Positions 62,401 to 64,000 of a stretch of DNA of 64,000 bases are shown piece by piece (position 1 is the stretch's first letter; the number at the start of each line of letters is the position of its first letter). Below the pieces are notes generated by a model. That model did not search any database. It was not told the origin of the DNA and saw nothing but the letters and a program-made list of their open reading frames with translations. Location: the NCBI RefSeq assembly GCF_014633365.1, contig NC_068342.1, positions 3,706,622 through 3,770,621 of the forward strand. Reading direction: 5' to 3'. The position numbers and the translations under genes were made by a program. Source of the DNA: Diospyros lotus. Its lineage: Eukaryota; Streptophyta; Magnoliopsida; Ericales; Ebenaceae.

Positions 62401-62968
62401 AAGAGGTCCACAGTGTGGAAAATTGGGCCACCCTTGTGTGCCAGTGCCAAGTCTTATCCTCTGTGATGCCTATTCATGGTTGACTAATAGTGATCTCAGG
62501 CACTAGTTAATCTCCCATGATGGGGTTTTACTGGCCTGCTTCGCATAGTTGGTCCAAACGTGTACGATTTAATTTTCTAAGCTTAGTTGCAAAAAGGAAA
62601 GTTAATCACAAGTAGTGATTTGTTGTTAGAAATCTCTTTATTTCTTCATGCGTTCCATTTTGTGCCTTCTCTTTGAAAATTTAAGATCCAACTAAGTGAC
62701 AAGGAACATGAGATGAATTCCCAAGTTTAAAGAAACAGAACCTCTTTGGATTTGTAGGAAATCTCTTTCAACAACTACCATATTAACATATCAGAGCATT
62801 TGCTTACGGTGTCTTGGAACAATGTTTTTGCTGTTTGCCATGTTTGGTACTGCTGTTTTTGCTGTGAATTTCTTCCATTCAACTACTTGTACAATGTGGT
62901 CTAATGAGCGTGCCGACTGACTCTATGTATCAAGTTAATTGGACCGTGCGTCTATTTTTGCAGGCTGA
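20403..62968 (+). CDS. ATG18h: Autophagy-related protein 18, ATG18h type (PROPPIN beta-propeller with BCAS3 region)
   Basis: Nine exons join in frame to about 1000 aa: 20403-20576, 43034-43492, 43890-44333, 44640-44873, 44960-45757, 45830-46008, 60942-61066, 61166-61750 and 62964-62968. All introns are GT-AG. Residues 50-460 form WD40-like blades ([60 protein letters not shown]). The PI3P-binding motif, FRRG in yeast Atg18, reads LHRG at 430-433. Residues 440-760 match the BCAS3 part of plant ATG18f/g/h ([42 protein letters not shown]). The C-terminus ends FAFSEEG. ATG18 proteins bind PI3P on the forming autophagosome and act with ATG2; this is family knowledge. The last exon supplies only GC plus TGA after a split Gly codon. 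Introns 1 and 6 are 22.5 and 14.9 kb and full of transposons. The h subtype rather than g is from recalled similarity. Confidence 0.9.
22220..22630 (+). repeat. 5' LTR of gag-only element
   Basis: 411 bp, TG...CA ends, pyrimidine-rich 3' half. The 3' copy at 27456-27860 is similar by eye with scattered substitutions and short indels. Confidence 0.88.
23313..26777 (-). mobile_element. Autonomous-looking hAT transposon, 3465 bp
   Basis: The flanking 8-bp duplication ACTTTAAT is perfect (23305-23312 and 26778-26785). Terminal inverted repeats begin CAGTGTTCAAAAA on the left and CAGTGTTCGAAAA on the inverted right end. About 80 bp at the left end and 150 bp at the right are extremely GC-rich, built of CCTAGGCG-like units. 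Removing the element and one duplication restores the host gag frame ([10 protein letters not shown]). It encodes a complete, uninterrupted transposase on the minus strand. Confidence 0.93.
23585..26079 (-). CDS. hAT transposase (BED zinc finger, DUF659, hAT C-terminal dimerisation), apparently intact
   Basis: Three exons, 24288-26079, 24086-24204 and 23585-23989, join in frame to 771 aa with GT-AG introns and no stops. The N-terminus has a BED-type finger ([21 protein letters not shown], about residues 46-66) and a Lys-rich stretch. The middle is DUF659-like: [33 protein letters not shown], then [15 protein letters not shown], the usual DDE-core landmarks. The C-terminus holds the dimerisation motif [19 protein letters not shown] followed by [19 protein letters not shown], then an acidic tail of about 90 residues. 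Exon 1 ends NYNP and splices to VTWWVTYG, as in related plant hAT proteins. The start ATG at 26077-26079 is the first in the frame. Transcription would be antisense to ATG18h. Confidence 0.9.
27456..27860 (+). repeat. 3' LTR of gag-only element
   Basis: 405 bp copy of the 5' LTR, starting TGTCACGATTTACGC and ending GTTCCTAACA, followed by the GGGGG duplication. Confidence 0.88.
27866..29820. other. Intron 1 stretch with no recognised element
   Basis: Two kilobases of AT-rich, stop-rich sequence. A polypurine-like AAGGGGGAG at 29808-29817 directly precedes the LTR-like repeat at 29821. That suggests the right part may be the decayed interior of an older LTR element, but no domain is visible. 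Confidence 0.35.
29821..29946 (+). repeat. Short LTR-like repeat, copy 1 (possible TRIM LTR)
   Basis: About 126 bp, starting TGAAGGGCTTGATTTCC and ending AAAAATGACA, followed one base later by a primer-binding site TGGTATCAGAGC (29948). A second copy lies at 42234-42371. The TG...CA ends and primer site suggest a small LTR. The sequence between the copies is mostly later insertions. Confidence 0.55.
29948..30133 (+). other. Interior remnant of the short LTR-like element
   Basis: Primer-binding site followed by about 185 bp of GC-richer DNA with no reading frame, ending GAGACT where the Copia element begins. After the Copia element the sequence TTGTCCCACATTGG continues (36721 on), a motif common in plant LTR elements. 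This suggests one host sequence split by the insertion. Confidence 0.4.
30134..30391 (+). repeat. 5' LTR of Copia element 1
   Basis: 258 bp with a TATAAATAGG promoter-like motif near 30285, identical in layout to the 3' LTR once its insertion is removed. Roughly a dozen substitutions separate the two copies by eye. Confidence 0.85.
30421..35260 (+). pseudogene. Copia gag-pol, multiple stops and frameshifts
   Basis: Starting near the ATG at 30421, gag carries stops (for example after VLATI near 30585 and in LKQ-LRS near 30868). It is interrupted by the solo LTR, then resumes with [10 protein letters not shown] and a zinc knuckle [14 protein letters not shown] (near 31615). Protease shows [12 protein letters not shown] (31878). 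Integrase fragments follow: HIDNGGEFK near 32800 and [13 protein letters not shown] near 32890, ending in a stop. RT has [25 protein letters not shown] and the [11 protein letters not shown] catalytic motif (34246). RNase H shows [16 protein letters not shown] and [13 protein letters not shown]. The 3' 364 codons from 34201 are open, but the whole is not translatable. Confidence 0.88.
31058..31368 (-). mobile_element. Solo LTR inserted in Copia gag
   Basis: 311 bp starting TGTCATGACCC and ending GGGTCGTGACA, flanked by the 5-bp duplication GAGAT (31053-31057 and 31369-31373). Removing it restores the gag frame (MDE-INLEKV). A TATA-like CCTATAAATAGGC reads on the minus strand, so the LTR is probably in that orientation. 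No interior is present, as expected after LTR-LTR recombination. Confidence 0.82.
35271..36715 (+). repeat. 3' LTR of Copia element 1, split by a DNA transposon
   Basis: The first part, 35271-35417, and the second, 36605-36715, are continuous with respect to the 5' LTR once 35418-36596 and one copy of GTTAAGCC are removed. Confidence 0.85.
35418..36596. mobile_element. hAT-like non-autonomous transposon, 1179 bp, in Copia 3' LTR
   Basis: Terminal inverted repeats CATAGTTACCTA are perfect over 12 bp. The 8-bp duplication GTTAAGCC is perfect (35410-35417 and 36597-36604). The subterminal 100 bp on each side are GC-rich with GAACGC/TACG units. The middle 35570-35880 is AT-rich, and 36050-36350 is GC-rich and repetitive (GAGCGA-type). 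No transposase ORF is present. The terminal sequence differs from the CAGTGTTC hAT family, so it belongs to a different family. Confidence 0.85.
36721..36832 (+). other. Continuation of the older host repeat between Copia and Gypsy
   Basis: About 110 bp beginning TTGTCCCACATTGGAAG, a motif found in many plant LTR elements. It probably belonged to the sequence into which both the Copia and the Gypsy element inserted. Confidence 0.4.
36833..37141 (+). repeat. 5' LTR of Gypsy element
   Basis: 309 bp with a CTCTCTTGATTCTCTC pyrimidine block near its 3' end and a CCTATAAACATGG TATA-like motif near 36970. Confidence 0.88.
37235..41890 (+). pseudogene. Gypsy gag-pol, broken by stops and frameshifts
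   Basis: Gag starts at 37235 with a coiled coil and continues out of frame at 37748 ([16 protein letters not shown]). A zinc knuckle [12 protein letters not shown] lies near 38320. The protease segment 38465-38938 has NDCGSTHSF in place of the usual D-S/T-G and the [12 protein letters not shown] motif. RT shows [13 protein letters not shown] and [15 protein letters not shown] (39450-39600). A stop and a frameshift in a poly-T run follow, where the catalytic YxDD region reads FYDI. RNase H starts near 40085, across a frame change. Integrase fragments span 40650-41500 with many stops. It cannot make a working polyprotein. Confidence 0.88.
41924..42232 (+). repeat. 3' LTR of Gypsy element
   Basis: Same length as the 5' copy. 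The terminal TG is mutated to TA, which would impair integrase recognition. Confidence 0.88.
42234..42371 (+). repeat. Short LTR-like repeat, copy 2
   Basis: Matches 29821-29946 from TGAAGGGCTTGATTTCC to AGGAAAAATGA, with a longer G tract. It begins one base after the Gypsy 3' LTR. The downstream sequence TGATGGTAG only loosely resembles a primer-binding site. Confidence 0.55.
48715..48800 (-). mobile_element. RTE-type LINE 3' tail fragment
   Basis: ACCAAACCTTTATCCCACTA, then GGGGCCGGCCACATGAATTC, matches the inverted 3' end of plant RTE LINEs, as in the fragment at 3868-4640. It is limited to about 85 bp. Confidence 0.55.
50008..50272 (-). repeat. 3' LTR of minus-strand Copia element
   Basis: 265 bp, preceded on the minus strand by the polypurine tract at 50273-50280. 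Confidence 0.9.
52721..53071 (+). repeat. 5' LTR of the non-autonomous element
   Basis: 351 bp with GCCTATATAAGGC TATA motif near 52850 and a pyrimidine-rich 3' third. Confidence 0.92.
53139..53201 (-). tRNA. tRNA-Gln(UUG)-like fragment, 5' end degraded (probable pseudo-tRNA)
   Basis: On the minus strand there is a TGGTTAGCACTC partial A-box and an anticodon arm CTGGA-CTTTGAA-TCCAG with anticodon TTG (53174-53176). A variable loop, a T arm with loop TTCGAAT and B-box GGTTCGAATCC, and a 3' acceptor TGGGACC follow. The 5' acceptor strand (expected GGTCCCA) and a proper D stem are missing, and the T stem has one mismatch. It sits about 65 bp inside the 5' LTR of the non-autonomous retrotransposon, opposite to its transcription. 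A functional tRNA is unlikely. Confidence 0.6.
54533..55561 (+). CDS. Unknown protein encoded by the non-autonomous LTR element
   Basis: 342 codons from the ATG at 54533 to the stop at 55559-55561; the open frame extends upstream without ATG to 54404. I recognise no gag, protease, RT or other domain. The first half has three imperfect internal repeats around SAYM...[12 protein letters not shown] (near 54660, 54790 and 54855). The middle has an aromatic/charged stretch [17 protein letters not shown]. The last third is acidic ([15 protein letters not shown]) and Ser-rich. In the same frame, past the single stop, reading continues through [17 protein letters not shown] to the hAT MITE. It resumes after it to a stop at 56797, so the original protein may have been about 430 residues. 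It could be a captured host gene or a diverged structural protein. Not assigned. Confidence 0.5.
   Translation: MIKFQEREQPSVQTFEFGGRSRVDSAPNSWPVSRSASESSAKASSAYMRPWETQWQPKKAAFSVGCPTHEVRRGCEQRETKAAKGSSAYMEQMSPKLQQKNASFSAGMEPQWQPKNAAFSVGSNKEHKKGINQLDKGTSSGFDEECKEFGRMFREKLQEFAMILIKKYHYNFPVEYFDDYHGSFNKDEFLKMEQPKEKFRRQEADSLPTSNTEWKKYVGLGGMDKKSDDNDNAGSNSRLCGGSVQGVWAKGELKEHTDSLGREVLDGDVFGILQQEQSNFKEEGEEEEEEKSEEKGLEDDTQSIDSLSSTLTSAETLGQVSIIEQSLAGSEVAAAPNVNAHK
55655..56582. mobile_element. Non-autonomous hAT (MITE-like, 928 bp), relative of the hAT at 23313-26777
   Basis: Ends CAGTGTTCTAAAAA and the inverted CAGTGTTCTAAAAG, with a perfect 8-bp duplication GCTGTGGG (55647-55654 and 56583-56590). The inverted right end and the left end of the intron-1 hAT are almost identical for about 60 bp (GGCGCTAGGCGCTAGTCGGG). 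The left end likewise matches the inverted right end of that hAT (TCGGCCTAGGCGG). The middle has a (CT)n tract near 56115 and AT-rich sequence with no ORF. It could be mobilised by the intact transposase. Confidence 0.9.
56859..57209 (+). repeat. 3' LTR of the non-autonomous element
   Basis: 351 bp, nearly identical to the 5' LTR, followed by the TGTTG duplication. Confidence 0.92.
59344..59608 (-). repeat. 5' LTR of minus-strand Copia element
   Basis: 265 bp, same length as its partner, with scattered substitutions. It contains repeated CTAATTT/AGTTTCC motifs. Confidence 0.9.
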
Positions 62969-63340
62969 TTTGTCCCCGCCTTCAAGTCTTCTGCTCCAAA
63001 TGTTTCAGCAAAGGGGTTGTATAGGGAGCCGGCTCAATGCATTTAAGTGTGATCGGATTTCTCACCCACCCACTGCAAGCTATGTTTGCTGTCTGTTTAT
63101 CCATTTGCCACTGACTAGTTGCCGCAATATTTAGCATCACCTATTCTCATTCTTTTGTTGGCCCCAAGTGTTGCTGGATTCAAAACGCCCGGCTTCATTC
63201 CCCTACTAATTCTCATGTACATGTTGTATATTAGAATTTGTGATACGTCTGATTTGTGTGGCTCTCTCTCTCTCTCTCTCTCTCTCTATGCTATGTAACA
63301 ATATTGTTCATCAAAGGGAAGAAAAAGTTAAATAAAATTG
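62969..63340 (+). other. Probable ATG18h 3'UTR
   Basis: Sequence after the stop TGA at 62966-62968. A (CT)n tract (63263-63289) and an AATAAA signal at 63331 make a plausible end. The exact cleavage site is not determinable. Confidence 0.5.
63263..63289 (+). repeat. (CT)n microsatellite
   Basis: About thirteen CT units in or near the ATG18h 3'UTR. Confidence 0.8.
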
Positions 63341-64000
63341 GAAAAAGAAAAACGAATAGACCATTAGCTTATTCTGCTTCAGAATGCACTTCCCATTTCA
63401 ATAGGGGTTTCAGCATTTGAATGCACTGGACATGATGAATTTGGGTAATACTGATAGTCCTCTTAATGTAGCTACTTTTTTTTTATTTATGATTTTATTT
63501 TTAAGGTTTACAAGTTACAATAATCTTAAATTAATATAATAATTCTTGCTCTTCAACTTCAAGTCGTTTTTGTCTACAGGTCCATTTTCCAACAGTTTTC
63601 TTTTTGGTATATTATAAATAAAACTTTTGTATACAAAATGGATATTATTACATGGAATCATAATTTTTGTCACATTATTTTAATAATATTTTACATAAAA
63701 AAAAATCATCATGATTTTAAGAAATAGGATTTGGGACATCAACTTTCTCTTTTTGTTTTATTTTTTTGAAATGCCTATAGAGGATGGGTGCTTAGGATAC
63801 CCTTTGAAAATGGATCCAGTTTTGGGCGTTTTGTCTTGTCTTGACGTGCCAAATGTATTGGTACAAGGTTCATTGGCCCAGAAATGCTCATGTTGTCCCT
63901 ACTCCCTACCTCTCCATTGTCACCTCCTTGGATACCTACACACACACACACACATATATATATATATTATATTATATATACACATTCTACTCTTCTTCTG
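63341..64000. other. Right-edge intergenic sequence with (AC)n/(AT)n tract
   Basis: AT-rich with no coding signal. A compound (AC)n(AT)n microsatellite lies at about 63937-63979. Confidence 0.5.

Noticed and set aside
1..64000. CRISPR arrays, operons, bacterial-type regulatory sites, viral genes
   Set aside because: Nothing of the kind is visible; repeats are transposons or simple sequence and the gene structure is plant nuclear.

Overview
The window is plant nuclear DNA. It has spliced genes with GT-AG introns, AT-rich spacers, RTE-type LINE tails, hAT and Harbinger-type DNA elements, and several Copia and Gypsy LTR retrotransposons. Protein similarity to familiar dicot families suggests a eudicot, but the species cannot be named from the sequence. 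All gene models are read by eye from splice signals, frame continuity and recalled family motifs. No alignment or search was run.

Three host genes are present. (1) Minus strand, 6934 down to 1115 and continuing off the left edge: the N-terminal half of a mitochondrial TIM44-related / mL45-like protein in five small exons. (2) Plus strand, 14182-18246: a complete eight-exon receptor-like cytoplasmic kinase of the RLCK-VI (ROP-binding kinase) type, about 454 aa, with one GC-AG intron. (3) Plus strand, 20403-62968: a nine-exon autophagy gene of the ATG18h type (PROPPIN beta-propeller plus BCAS3 region, about 1000 aa). Its exons total only about 3 kb, but the gene spans 42.6 kb because introns 1 (22.5 kb) and 6 (14.9 kb) are filled with nested transposons.

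Intron 1 of ATG18h holds, left to right: a gag-only LTR element (22220-27860, target duplication GGGGG) with an apparently intact autonomous hAT transposon inside its gag (23313-26777, 8-bp duplication ACTTTAAT, 771-aa transposase on the minus strand). Next is a short LTR-like repeat with a primer-binding site. Then comes a decayed Copia element (30134-36715) that carries a solo LTR and a hAT-like insertion in its 3' LTR. Last is a decayed Gypsy element (36833-42232). Intron 6 holds a minus-strand Copia element (50008-59608, duplication TGGTT). Inside its integrase sits a young LTR element (52721-57209, duplication TGTTG) that lacks pol but has a 342-codon ORF of unknown function and a tRNA-Gln-like fragment. 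Inside that element sits a 928-bp non-autonomous hAT relative (55655-56582, duplication GCTGTGGG) whose ends match the autonomous hAT of intron 1.

The 7-14 kb spacer has no convincing gene. It contains a 1.1-kb hAT-like element with a Tourist-like MITE nested in it. The splice sites of ATG18h remain in frame across both giant introns, so the gene looks functional despite the load. The observations most worth following are the intact hAT with its short partner, the retroelement with the unexplained ORF, and whether the expanded ATG18h introns are spliced and silenced normally.
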